From: a virus
Direction: 5' to 3' (one strand)
Virus record (IMG/VR): IMGVR_UViG_3300042691_026003
Coordinates: 1-36,494 of that record
DNA: 36,494 nt
Made by a program: the position numbers and the translations under genes. The notes beneath the pieces are model-generated. The model worked only from the letters and a program-made list of their open reading frames with translations, had not been told where the DNA came from and ran no database searches. Positions 1 through 6,225 of the stretch are shown in pieces; position 1 is the first letter of the stretch, and each line of letters begins with the position of its first letter.

Positions 1-169
1 CGGACCAATCGCTTGGAGTGTCGGTGAGGGTTGCAGTTGTGATCTCACCCTGCTTGCCGTCCCATACGACACCCGGCTCCCACCCTGATGGGTAGGGCGC
101 TTTTGGCTTTGTGGGTTCTTCAGCCGATTGAAGGTGAAGAAGTCGCTTGGCGGTTTCGTCGTAGTTCAT
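1..169 (-). CDS. N-terminus of unknown phage protein, cut by window edge
   Basis: Only the first 56 or so codons are present; the gene runs off the left edge. The ATG directly follows the TAA stop of the upstream gene with no gap, so the two are probably translationally coupled. The visible protein starts MNYDETAKRLLHLQS and then has GWEPGVVWDGKQGEITT, a Trp- and Gly-rich strand-like stretch. From memory, similar N-terminal stretches occur in actinophage proteins that continue into metallophosphoesterase (MRE11-like) domains preceded by a small helix-turn-helix gene. That domain is not visible here, so the function is a guess. The open frame, normal codons and tight junction make a real gene likely. 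Confidence 0.6.
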   Translation of the reverse strand, partial: MNYDETAKRLLHLQSAEEPTKPKAPYPSGWEPGVVWDGKQGEITTATLTDTPSDWS

Positions 170-451
170 TTACTCTTCCCCCGTGGAGCAGATGCACCGT
201 CCGGTTCGATGCAGAGTGATGGTTTCTCGCGAAATCTTTACGCCTGCTTTTTGCAGTTCGATGAAGATTGCACGATGTGAAAGGTTTGAACCTAAAATCT
301 GGTTCATTGCTAGTTGGAATTCTTCTGGGGATTCGGAGATGAACTTAGCGAAAGAGCACTGTCGTTCTTCTGCGGAACCCTTATGAAGCAACTTTCTGAG
401 CGCGTCTGAAAGTTCACTTGTTGTTGTGGTGTCACTGGTGTTGCCACTCAT
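170..451 (-). CDS. Small putative helix-turn-helix protein
   Basis: This 93-residue protein has a Ser/Thr-rich N-terminus (1-13) and a helical body (14-55). A likely helix-turn-helix follows at about 57-80, where SHRAIFIELQKAGVKI leads into SRETITLHRTGRC. It ends with HRTGRCIC, giving two closely spaced cysteines. Proteins with a terminal HR-x-G-x-C-x-C pattern are familiar small DNA-binding proteins in actinophages. It is the first gene of a minus-strand unit divergent from the winged-helix gene at 505, and its stop abuts the next start. No clear Shine-Dalgarno precedes the ATG, so a leaderless transcript is possible. A small-terminase-like or regulatory role cannot be separated from sequence alone. 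Confidence 0.65.
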   Translation of the reverse strand: MSGNTSDTTTTSELSDALRKLLHKGSAEERQCSFAKFISESPEEFQLAMNQILGSNLSHRAIFIELQKAGVKISRETITLHRTGRCICSTGEE

Positions 452-504
452 GAGGTACTACGGTATCACCCGATGACGCGCAAGGCTAGTATCCGAGGTG
501 ACCG
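452..504. promoter_or_regulatory. Divergent intergenic region with possible promoters
   Basis: These 53 bp separate the only divergent gene pair in the window, so promoters in both directions must lie here or inside the flanking genes. On the minus strand TTGCGC is followed 17 nt later by TAGTAC, and an alternative TACCGT (TANNNT) lies 8 nt before the ATG at 451, which would suit a leaderless transcript. On the plus strand TAGTAT (487-492) fits a -10 box but has no good -35. GAGGTGA (495-501) is the ribosome binding site for the gene at 505. The two candidate -10 boxes are close together, so a protein bound here could control both genes. The matches are weak. Confidence 0.3.
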
Positions 505-945
505 ATGACCGGTGGGGCTGATCACGTTTTACGACAGCCGATCAAAATTGCAATTGATCTTGGTGGTACTGATCCAGATGCGATTCTTGAACAGGTGTTG
601 TTGACTCTTTCGGCTTACGGGGTGATCGACTACCGGGGTGAGTCGATGGCTCTTTTGAGTGCGTCTGGTCGTGTTCTTGTTGACATTGTTCGTCATCCGG
701 GCACGACGCTTCGTGAGGTTGCTTTGAGGCTTGGTACTACGGAATCCACGGTTGCAAAACAGATGACAAATCTTGTGCGGGAAAATTTGATACAGAGGAC
801 AAGAGTTGGAACCCGAAATAGGTACAAAACCAACGCCAAATCGCTGCTATCGCACCCTGATAGCGCGTCCTTCATCGAAGCCCTCATGATTACCGCTCAA
901 CAGTCCACCCCGGCTAATGGTGATAGCGCGCAAAACGGAGATTAA
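505..945 (+). CDS. Winged-helix (MarR/ArsR-like) DNA-binding regulator
   Basis: This is the only plausible plus-strand gene in the window. The 146-residue protein has an N-terminal segment with IKIAIDLGGTDPDAILEQV (about 13-31). A winged helix-turn-helix follows at about 52-110: GRVLVDIVRHPGTTLREVA (helices 1-2), the recognition-helix region LGTTESTVAKQMTNLV, and a basic wing LIQRTRVGTRNRYKTN. The tail after 115 is polar and probably disordered. GAGGTGA sits 3 nt before the ATG, which supports this start. It diverges from the helix-turn-helix gene at 170..451 and converges on the gene at 1073. Orientation and fold suggest a transcriptional regulator, perhaps acting on the 452-504 region. Its ligand and target are unknown. 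Confidence 0.8.
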   Translation: MTGGADHVLRQPIKIAIDLGGTDPDAILEQVLLTLSAYGVIDYRGESMALLSASGRVLVDIVRHPGTTLREVALRLGTTESTVAKQMTNLVRENLIQRTRVGTRNRYKTNAKSLLSHPDSASFIEALMITAQQSTPANGDSAQNGD

Positions 946-963
946 CTTCCCCGTAAATAACAG

Positions 964-990
964 CACCCCCCACCGAAATGATGAGGGGTG
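964..990. terminator. Weak candidate terminator between convergent genes
   Basis: CACCCC (964-969) can pair with GGGGTG (985-990) across a loop of about 15 nt, in the 127 bp gap between the plus-strand regulator and the convergent minus-strand gene. There is no T-tract on either strand. The position is right for a terminator but the structure is poor. Confidence 0.25.
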
Positions 991-1072
991 TGGCACGTCT
1001 GCCAAAGGATGGGCCGAAACTCAGGCACACAGAGCCTTCCGTCTTCAAACGCAGTCTAGTGACTTCGACTAA

Positions 1073-1636
1073 TTATTGGCGAGTGCCTTCAACCAGCCCG
1101 GATTTCCAAATTTCAGCGGCAGACAAAAACGGCTTCAAATCCTTGATAGCCACATTGATGCAATCAGTCCAAAACTTCGTTCCGTTACTCGGATCAGTTT
1201 CACCGGCCTTCCAAACCTGACCGATTGATTGAAGGCGCTCCCTGCCCATACACCCGACGATCCAAGCCTCGGTAAACCGCCGAAGCCCTTGCTTGCCCCC
1301 ACGAAACAAACTCACAAAGATGTACCAATCCACCGCCTGATGATCATGGTTGTAAAGAGGCACGGAACAGTCGTAGTGAGGAAGTGGCCTTACCGTTCGA
1401 TCCTTGGTCTTTATTTCAACAATGCCTTTGTCGATAATACGCAAATCATGTGAAGTCTTGCTTTCCCGCTCAAACGGAACGTGGAGAGCAGAAAGGCACC
1501 ACTCAGTCACGACCTCACCAAGAACACCGACTTCGTTTGCAGCCTCACCACGATGAGAACCACGAAGCACCGGCATTTCAGCAAGTCGCTTTTCCGCCTC
1601 TTGGTAAGCCGGTTCAGAAATCGGAATCTTCAACAT
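1073..1636 (-). CDS. Putative PD-(D/E)XK nuclease-like protein
   Basis: With the ATG at 1636 the protein is 187 residues. That start is chosen because GGGTGA lies 5 nt upstream; a GTG at 1645 that overlaps the WhiB stop is the alternative. The central part reads SHDLRIIDKGIVEIKTKDR, giving D64, then E74-I-K76. This matches the D...(E)xK pattern of the PD-(D/E)XK nuclease fold, with possible acidic helix residues E41 and E45 before it. Trp-rich strands (DWYIFVSLF, EAWIVGCM) follow, as expected for the core sheet. Restriction-endonuclease-like, repair or Holliday-junction roles are all possible. It is the last gene of the WhiB unit and converges with the regulator at 505. Fold assignment is by motif only. 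Confidence 0.65.
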   Translation of the reverse strand: MLKIPISEPAYQEAEKRLAEMPVLRGSHRGEAANEVGVLGEVVTEWCLSALHVPFERESKTSHDLRIIDKGIVEIKTKDRTVRPLPHYDCSVPLYNHDHQAVDWYIFVSLFRGGKQGLRRFTEAWIVGCMGRERLQSIGQVWKAGETDPSNGTKFWTDCINVAIKDLKPFLSAAEIWKSGLVEGTRQ

Positions 1637-1641
1637 TTGAG

Positions 1642-1893
1642 TCACCCGACGGCCGCGGCGCGTTCTTCTTCGTTCTCGCCACCCCAAAAACCGTTTTCAC
1701 GGTTGATGCGACCCAATTCCCGACATTCAAAATTCACAGGACACGAAGCGCACATCGCACGGGCGGTTGCTTCACGACGAACCCGGCGTTCTGGACGTTC
1801 ACCAGCGAGACCAAAGAAAAGGTTTGTTCGACCCTTGCACGAGGCATGATCCATCCATTCAGGTCGGGCAACTGCGAGCAACATAGATTTCAT
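1642..1893 (-). CDS. whiB: WhiB-family transcriptional regulator
   Basis: This 83-residue protein has the four cysteines of the WhiB iron-sulfur cluster site: C19 (HASCKG), then C48, C51 and C57 in CASCPVNFEC, which is the family C-x2-C-x5-C spacing. GFWGG (68-72) is the conserved turn (usually GVWGG or GIWGG), and a charged C-terminal end (ENEEER) follows. WhiB proteins bind a 4Fe-4S cluster and alter transcription by contacting the principal sigma factor. In mycobacteriophage TM4 a phage WhiB is reported to repress a host whiB and to give superinfection exclusion. GAGGAG lies 5 nt before the ATG. The family is essentially actinobacterial, so this gene is the best host indicator in the window. 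The C-terminal basic DNA-binding segment is short. Confidence 0.93.
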   Translation of the reverse strand: MKSMLLAVARPEWMDHASCKGRTNLFFGLAGERPERRVRREATARAMCASCPVNFECRELGRINRENGFWGGENEEERAAAVG

Positions 1894-1902
1894 CTCAACT
1901 CC

Positions 1903-2190
1903 TCATCGGGAATGAGTCAGCCGAGAAATCTCTGCTTGGAGAGAGAGGTTCTCGGAACGAAGCATCATGATCTCCCTGTGAAGGTTCTCAATTTCCTCAT
2001 AAGCAAGTTGAATCTGATTGTCGTCCGCTTCCTCAAGGAGTCGAAGTTCTTCGATTGCGTCGGCAGCATCGTCAAGGACTTCGGGGAAGATCATTACCCT
2101 CACTCCGTCCTGAGCAATCAGTTCGGCTAAAAACCTGAGGGTGTCAACAAGGTCTTCGTTGACTTCTTGAAAGTTTTCCTCTGTTGTCAT
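1903..2190 (-). CDS. Small acidic coiled-coil protein, unknown function
   Basis: The 95-residue product is almost entirely helical and acidic. The first half (10-50) contains LVDTLRFLAELIAQDGVRVM. The second half (51-92) has heptad-like leucines and isoleucines (EEIENLHREIMMLRSENL) typical of a coiled coil. The start ATG overlaps the stop of the upstream gene by 4 bp (ATGA), which supports coupled expression, and the next gene (WhiB) begins 9 bp downstream. No domain is recognised. It may oligomerise or act as an adaptor. Confidence 0.7.
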   Translation of the reverse strand: MTTEENFQEVNEDLVDTLRFLAELIAQDGVRVMIFPEVLDDAADAIEELRLLEEADDNQIQLAYEEIENLHREIMMLRSENLSLQAEISRLTHSR

Positions 2191-2534
2191 GCTTCCCCCT
2201 TTTTGATGGCTTTTTTGAGTTCTTGTATTTCTTGATATTGCTGATGTCTCTGTTTTATGGCTTCATCCATGTACCTCTCGTATTGTTCGGATTGAATTTC
2301 GAAGTCATCGACTTCATTGGAAAGAAGCCGGATTTCAGTCATAAGAATTTCGACGGCACACTCTGGATGCCATTTCCAGCATCCGTCCGAATGTGTTCGG
2401 GTTCTTTCATCACCCCAAACAATGGCAATTCGACGCAAAAGGTCAAGGTCCATAAAACGCAGAACGGGGAAAGAGAAAGCGTTTGGAATTGCATCATCCA
2501 ATTCCCTCTGCTCCTCATGTCTTTTGTTAGCCAT
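2187..2534 (-). CDS. Small unknown protein with Cys/His cluster and C-terminal coiled coil
   Basis: This 115-residue protein has an N-terminal charged segment and a middle motif HSDGCWKWHPECAVEIL (about 48-64), in which C-x3-H-x2-C could be part of a metal site. A long charged helix (66-112, rich in Glu, Gln and Lys) suggests a coiled coil. The Cys/His motif lacks an obvious fourth ligand apart from the nearby His. It overlaps the methyltransferase gene by 8 bp upstream and the coiled-coil gene by 4 bp downstream, so it sits in the same unit. No function can be assigned. Confidence 0.7.
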   Translation of the reverse strand: MANKRHEEQRELDDAIPNAFSFPVLRFMDLDLLRRIAIVWGDERTRTHSDGCWKWHPECAVEILMTEIRLLSNEVDDFEIQSEQYERYMDEAIKQRHQQYQEIQELKKAIKKGEA

Positions 2535-3045
2535 GCTTTATTGCCTCAAGATGTGCAATGACATACGGAATGTTGTGCGCTACATGGAATTCTGAGGGGA
2601 AATGGGTTTGCAGTTGCAGAACTTCAAAATTGCATTGAATTTCTGGAACGAAACTCTTATAGAAGTCATCGGTGAAATACCAAAACGAATTTTCGTTGTA
2701 ATAGGCAACGTGAGTTGGGTCTTGAAATGCCCCACGACCGTCACTTGATGGCGTATGTGTAAGGAGAGTCCCACCGTTTGCAAGCACCCGGTAAAACTCA
2801 TTGAACAAGAAAATCTTGTCTTCAATATGCTCAATAAAATCAAAGGCTCGGATTAAACCAACAGACGAGTCTTCAAATGGAAGACCTTCGGTCACGTCGC
2901 AAACAATGTCAACACCTTCGGCCTCATGCATATCGACACCCAAATAGCCTTCGGGCTTTCCGTGGGCTGAACCCAAGTCGATCATCAGCAAAGAATGTTC
3001 CTCGGAAAAAGCCTTTGCCCTCTGCTCAATCAGCATTGTGTTCAT
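2527..3045 (-). CDS. Class I SAM-dependent methyltransferase
   Basis: The 172-residue protein shows the Rossmann methyltransferase signature. LLMIDLGSAHGK (19-30) is motif I for the SAM-binding loop, and GVDMHEAEGVDIVCD (36-50) carries the acidic end of strand 2. The post-motif segment is RAFDFIEHIED (66-76) and the motif-III-like strand is NGGTLLTHTPS (90-100). This layout is typical of Methyltransf_11 proteins that act on small molecules, sugars or protein side chains. No DNA-methylase catalytic motif (such as NPPY) is seen. It is one or two small genes from the glycosyltransferase, so methylation of a glycan or virion component is possible but unproven. It overlaps both neighbours. M4 is an alternative start. 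Confidence 0.82.
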   Translation of the reverse strand: MNTMLIEQRAKAFSEEHSLLMIDLGSAHGKPEGYLGVDMHEAEGVDIVCDVTEGLPFEDSSVGLIRAFDFIEHIEDKIFLFNEFYRVLANGGTLLTHTPSSDGRGAFQDPTHVAYYNENSFWYFTDDFYKSFVPEIQCNFEVLQLQTHFPSEFHVAHNIPYVIAHLEAIKHG

Positions 3046-3175
3046 TACTCAATGCCTCCTGAGTAGCAAGTGCACACGCACGAAGCAACGGAGCATAAGT
3101 GTCCACATACTTCACGAGTTCTTCCGCAACTGTCCGGTCAATAGAAATAGCGATCTTGTCAGACTTGTCAGTCAT
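3026..3175 (-). CDS. Very small unknown protein
   Basis: A longer open frame starts at 3214, but the ATG at 3175 is preferred because GAGGAAAAGG lies just upstream and the overlap with the upstream gene then shrinks to 8 bp. The 49-residue product, MTDKSDKIAISIDRTVAEEL onward, has a beta strand (KIAISIDRT) followed by a helix, rather like a ribbon-helix-helix protein or a small antitoxin-like DNA-binding protein. No partner toxin is visible. It overlaps the methyltransferase start by 20 bp. Confidence 0.55.
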   Translation of the reverse strand: MTDKSDKIAISIDRTVAEELVKYVDTYAPLLRACALATQEALSNEHNAD

Positions 3176-3314
3176 CCTTTTCCTCGGTTTGGTCGTAGTT
3201 AGTAAGTTGATCAAAAACTTCTAGCAGATAATCTTCAATAAGTCCAGAAAATCTTGTTTGGAATTTAAGCATTTCAAGTTGGACTAAATCACTAAATGCT
3301 CGCTCACTCTCCAA
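3168..3314 (-). CDS. Very small unknown acidic protein
   Basis: The frame is open from an ATG at 3356, but that start would sit 53 bp inside the upstream gene. A TTG at 3314 has GAGAGG 6 nt upstream and overlaps only 11 bp, so it is preferred. The product is 48 residues, helical and acidic (FSGLIEDYLLEVFDQLTNY), with no recognised domain. It fills an otherwise empty gap between two better-supported small genes. Confidence 0.5.
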   Translation of the reverse strand: MESERAFSDLVQLEMLKFQTRFSGLIEDYLLEVFDQLTNYDQTEEKDD

Positions 3315-3654
3315 GCGAACCTCTCTGGGTTGCTGCCCACATGGAGAAAACGTCATCAGAGGTTGGGATTATCCAACACTGACAAACATCAAGATCATGA
3401 GTATCCCCAATGATCGTCCAAGCGATTTGAAGTTCACTACTCGGCTCGCATACCCCGACATTACACTCAAGCCCATAAACCCGCATGAACCAATCAACCA
3501 TGCAACCCACAAACTTGTGACGGCATGGTGCTTCCGGGTCATTGGAATTCGGGCAATTGACTCCGAGGATTACCAGTTCAGATTTATTCAGTTCAAGCCA
3601 AATGACGTGTCCGTCATCATGCCAATGAACAGCATCATCAATAATCTGGTTCAT
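3304..3654 (-). CDS. Unknown Cys-rich small protein
   Basis: The frame is open from 3798, but the first part overlaps the coiled-coil gene at 3638..3829. The ATG at 3654 (MNQIIDDAVHWHDDGHVIWL) leaves a 17 bp overlap and starts a well-formed domain, so it is chosen. The 116 residues include alternating strands (GHVIWLELNKSELVILGV) and eight cysteines at 34, 44, 51, 64, 69, 91 and 93 and nearby, which could bind metal. DGHVIWLEL resembles small alpha/beta proteins, but no family is recognised. Confidence 0.6.
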   Translation of the reverse strand: MNQIIDDAVHWHDDGHVIWLELNKSELVILGVNCPNSNDPEAPCRHKFVGCMVDWFMRVYGLECNVGVCEPSSELQIAWTIIGDTHDLDVCQCWIIPTSDDVFSMWAATQRGSLGE

Positions 3655-3829
3655 CTTGACTTGTCTGACCGTTTCGGTTCTGAGCATCAACGAGGAGTTC
3701 CGAAAGACCTTTGTTGATCTCCTGTGCTTGACGGAGACCGAGTTTTGTTGTTTCCAGTTCCACCGTGAGTGCAGCAATCCTTTCGGAAAGAGCAACAATG
3801 ATGTCTTGGGATTGAACCTGAATATCCAT
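3638..3829 (-). CDS. Small coiled-coil protein, unknown function
   Basis: This 63-residue protein is predominantly heptad-like helix: SERIAALTVELETTKLGLRQ followed by AQEINKGLSELLVDAQ, with a polar tail. AGGA lies about 9 nt before the ATG. It is the first of a run of very small genes downstream of the glycosyltransferase (41 bp gap). It could be a small oligomerisation or scaffold factor. No further inference is possible. Confidence 0.6.
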   Translation of the reverse strand: MDIQVQSQDIIVALSERIAALTVELETTKLGLRQAQEINKGLSELLVDAQNRNGQTSQDEPDY

Positions 3830-3869
3830 GACGACGATCCTAACCCTGTAATCAGACAGATGTCAACGG

Positions 3870-5078
3870 TCAGTGAAAGGTGAGGTTTGCTTCACTGTTC
3901 TTAGTGGGAAGTCGATCCCAGTCAAGGCCGGTTTCCGTCCAAATGAAATCGTCAATGCCGAGTTCGACAAAGCGATTATGAATTCGTTCTTCGTAGGCGT
4001 TAGCGAAAAGTCTAACAAGTCGTTGAATCTCCTTGTTCCTTACACGCTGGGTATTGCTGCCTGTGGTGGAAAGGTGCTGAATGTAACCGAGTTTTTTTAT
4101 ATGAACCATCTGTGTTGTGAGAAAGGTCCGTATGCAGAGTTCGTAGTCGTCAGCGACGTGAACTTCAGGGCTGTGTCCGCCAGCAGCGAAGTACGCCTCG
4201 CGAGTCCATGCTCGGACATGGTTGGGCATCCCCACGATGTGACGAACCGTCTTGGCATTCACGGATGGGTAGTTCGCCACAGCGTATGTGTGACCTTTGT
4301 AATCCTCGTAGCGGTATGAGCCGAATCCAAATGCGTATCCATCGGGATATGTTGCGTTTTCGCCTGTTTCGAGAACTTCAGCACAGTCTGTGTAGGCGAA
4401 GCCCGCTTTGGGGAAAGTCTGAAATGCTTGGACTAGATCGCTGAGGCAGTTGACGGTCAGTTCGTCGTCGTGGTCAAGTTCTACAAAGATGTCTCCGCTT
4501 GCCAGCCCGCAGCACTTACGCTTTACTTCACCGATTCGCCCACACGGCTTGGAAGATTTGAAGACTTTAATTCTCCGGTCGGCATCAGCGAGTGCTGAAG
4601 CGATTTCAAATGTTGCCGTGTCGGGAGAATCGTCATAGATGATCCACTCCCAGTTGTCGTAAGACTGTTCGCATAAAGATTTGTATGGAACTAGGAGTCC
4701 GACACCAGTTTTGTAGGTCGGAGTGAAAACCGAAACAAGGGGAGTTTTTGGGAATCGCTTTTCGGTAACCGTACTGATGTAACTGCCGATAACGTGTTGC
4801 GCTACAAGTGACGGGTCTATGTCGGTTTCGTCATAGTGAAGCCAACGCCTACGAACCTCAATCGACTGATTATTCAGGTTTGGAAAATTAGCAATGTCAC
4901 CGAAAGAGCAAACCACGTTGAAGTGGTGCTTTGCCAGTTCATACCCAATCTCGCCGTCATCGGAAAGTTGACGAGTTGAGAATCCGTCAGCCTCGTAAGT
5001 AGCAGTCCCCGGAAGGATCAACTCCTCGGCATTAAAGTCGTTTCCAATAAGCAGTACGGAGATAAGACCAGAATCCAT
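3870..5078 (-). CDS. GT2-type glycosyltransferase with extra N-terminal domain
   Basis: The 402-residue protein has about 110 N-terminal residues of unknown role (ISVLLIGNDFNAEEL at the start), then a GT-A domain. PLVSVFTPTYKTG (113-125) is the nucleotide-sugar binding strand, and NWEWIIYDDSPD (142-153) carries the aspartates of strand 2. ELDHDDE (200-206) is the metal-binding DXD-like motif. AGGHSPEVHVADDYEL (299-314) matches the catalytic-base region. Family 2 enzymes transfer sugars from nucleotide donors with inversion. In a phage the acceptor could be a virion protein, modified DNA or a host glycan. It lies about 1.9 kb downstream of the collagen-like fibre gene and 0.4 kb below a prolyl-hydroxylase-type gene, which makes fibre glycosylation a testable idea. 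No membrane segments are seen. Confidence 0.85.
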   Translation of the reverse strand: MDSGLISVLLIGNDFNAEELILPGTATYEADGFSTRQLSDDGEIGYELAKHHFNVVCSFGDIANFPNLNNQSIEVRRRWLHYDETDIDPSLVAQHVIGSYISTVTEKRFPKTPLVSVFTPTYKTGVGLLVPYKSLCEQSYDNWEWIIYDDSPDTATFEIASALADADRRIKVFKSSKPCGRIGEVKRKCCGLASGDIFVELDHDDELTVNCLSDLVQAFQTFPKAGFAYTDCAEVLETGENATYPDGYAFGFGSYRYEDYKGHTYAVANYPSVNAKTVRHIVGMPNHVRAWTREAYFAAGGHSPEVHVADDYELCIRTFLTTQMVHIKKLGYIQHLSTTGSNTQRVRNKEIQRLVRLFANAYEERIHNRFVELGIDDFIWTETGLDWDRLPTKNSEANLTFH

Positions 5079-5130
5079 GTGGTGACTCTAGGTCAGTAAC
5101 TTCTACTTATCAATGGTCTCAAGTTCGATA

Positions 5131-5355
5131 TTAAAATTCATTAGTTGCCTTCTTGGTGCTACCGTTATTAATAGTTCTAATTACTTCTTCGGCCTTGGCA
5201 ACAGTCAGCGCCTTGAAGTCTTCCCTATCAAGAACTTTCCTGAACACGTCTTCAGTGTTGCCACCGCTAAGAATCGCATATGTTTGAATGAGCGCATTGT
5301 TCAGATCATTAATCTCAGACATCATGTCGGAGATTATTTTAGGAATCTTTGTCAT
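5131..5355 (-). CDS. Small unknown protein
   Basis: The 74-residue product MTKIPKIISDMMSEINDLNN onward is helical, with a charged middle (TEDVFRKVLDREDFKALTVA) and no recognised domain. The ATG at 5355 overlaps the stop of the 46-residue gene upstream by 17 bp; internal Met residues at 11 and 12 are alternatives. A 52 bp gap separates it from the glycosyltransferase gene. It is likely a real but uncharacterised accessory gene. Confidence 0.55.
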   Translation of the reverse strand: MTKIPKIISDMMSEINDLNNALIQTYAILSGGNTEDVFRKVLDREDFKALTVAKAEEVIRTINNGSTKKATNEF

Positions 5356-5479
5356 TGAGCGCTCGTTTGCAGGCTTCTACAAACACATCCCAGTCGTATT
5401 TATCTCCAAAAGCCGAGTATGCGGCGATGGTTGAGATTACTTCTCGGGGCAGTTCAATGGTGATCGTGTCTTGCTTCAT
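5339..5479 (-). CDS. Very small unknown protein (46 residues)
   Basis: A short frame begins at the ATG at 5479 with GGAG 6 nt upstream and ends at a TAA at 5339. The product starts MKQDTITIELPREVISTIAA and continues with FGDKYDWDVFVEACKRALND. Its beginning, a strand followed by PREVI and a helix, resembles ribbon-helix-helix or small amphipathic phage proteins. It overlaps the oxygenase gene by 26 bp upstream and the 74-residue gene by 17 bp downstream, so it exactly fills the gap between them. That fit and the ribosome binding site are the main support. Confidence 0.6.
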   Translation of the reverse strand: MKQDTITIELPREVISTIAAYSAFGDKYDWDVFVEACKRALNDKDS

Positions 5480-6218
5480 CAGGCTCTCCAGTTTCTAAAA
5501 TGTCTCGGTTGTTATGGATCAGCATAACCCCATCAGTGTTATCCCATTTTGGGGGAATGTTCCCCTCAATGTGGGAGTTGGGGTCATCAAATACAGGGTC
5601 AGGCTTTAAGTTTACATCGTTAGTTACAAATGTGCTAATGATGAATTTATCCCCTGATATGGGGACTAATCCAGCGTGTCTAAATGTCCAAGTGGCTGGA
5701 AATACCAGCACACGGCCTTTCTTGGCAGAAACTGTTATTTCCCAGTCAACAAATTCTGTTTCCCCACCCACTTCGACATCGTTCAAATAAATAACTAAAG
5801 CCAAAATACGGTTGTTGTCCCCCAAAGACCAAGGAACAGAATCGACATGAGTGCGATAATATCCGAGGTTTTGATGATATCTCTGTAACTGATATCCCGA
5901 ATCTTTGAGATATATAGCCTTATGTAAAGTGTCGATCTTCTCAACATAATGGGCAAGAACCCCAGTAAGTGATGTATGCACCTCATAATCCAACTGGGCA
6001 AGGCTTCGGTGCCACCAATCTGATGGGGCATCTTCCGTCCTGACATCTACGGAACATTTTACGTCAGACATAATTCCGCTAATGGTTCTGCCGGGGGTAA
6101 AAGCCTGTTCATTAGCAATAAAGTCAGATGACAGCCTGTCACACACATCTGCCGGTATGGCATCATCATATACGGCGACGTATTTCTGTCTTCCTAACGG
6201 ATAATACACCTCAAGCAT
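5454..6218 (-). CDS. 2-oxoglutarate/Fe(II) oxygenase, prolyl-4-hydroxylase type
   Basis: This 254-residue protein carries the full double-stranded beta-helix signature of the P4H group. QLQRYHQNLGYYRTHVD (110-126) holds the iron ligands H124 and D126. ALVIYLNDVEVGGETEF (140-156) is the typical following strand pair. FPATWTFRHAG (173-183) gives the distal iron ligand H181, and GDKFIISTF (189-197) gives K191 for the 2-oxoglutarate carboxylate. Family members hydroxylate proline or other residues using O2 and 2-oxoglutarate. It lies 235 bp below the gene pair boundary of a collagen-like fibre, separated by one unknown gene, so the fibre is an attractive substrate. Other phage proteins or host targets remain possible. 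About 40 C-terminal residues are outside the core. Confidence 0.88.
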   Translation of the reverse strand: MLEVYYPLGRQKYVAVYDDAIPADVCDRLSSDFIANEQAFTPGRTISGIMSDVKCSVDVRTEDAPSDWWHRSLAQLDYEVHTSLTGVLAHYVEKIDTLHKAIYLKDSGYQLQRYHQNLGYYRTHVDSVPWSLGDNNRILALVIYLNDVEVGGETEFVDWEITVSAKKGRVLVFPATWTFRHAGLVPISGDKFIISTFVTNDVNLKPDPVFDDPNSHIEGNIPPKWDNTDGVMLIHNNRDILETGEPDEARHDHH

Positions 6219-6225
6219 TGGAGCC

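Noticed and set aside
1450-2561. Overlapping plus-strand frames of 120-230 residues opposite WhiB and its neighbours
   Set aside because: The minus-strand genes here have recognisable motifs, coupled starts and ribosome binding sites; the plus-strand products have none.
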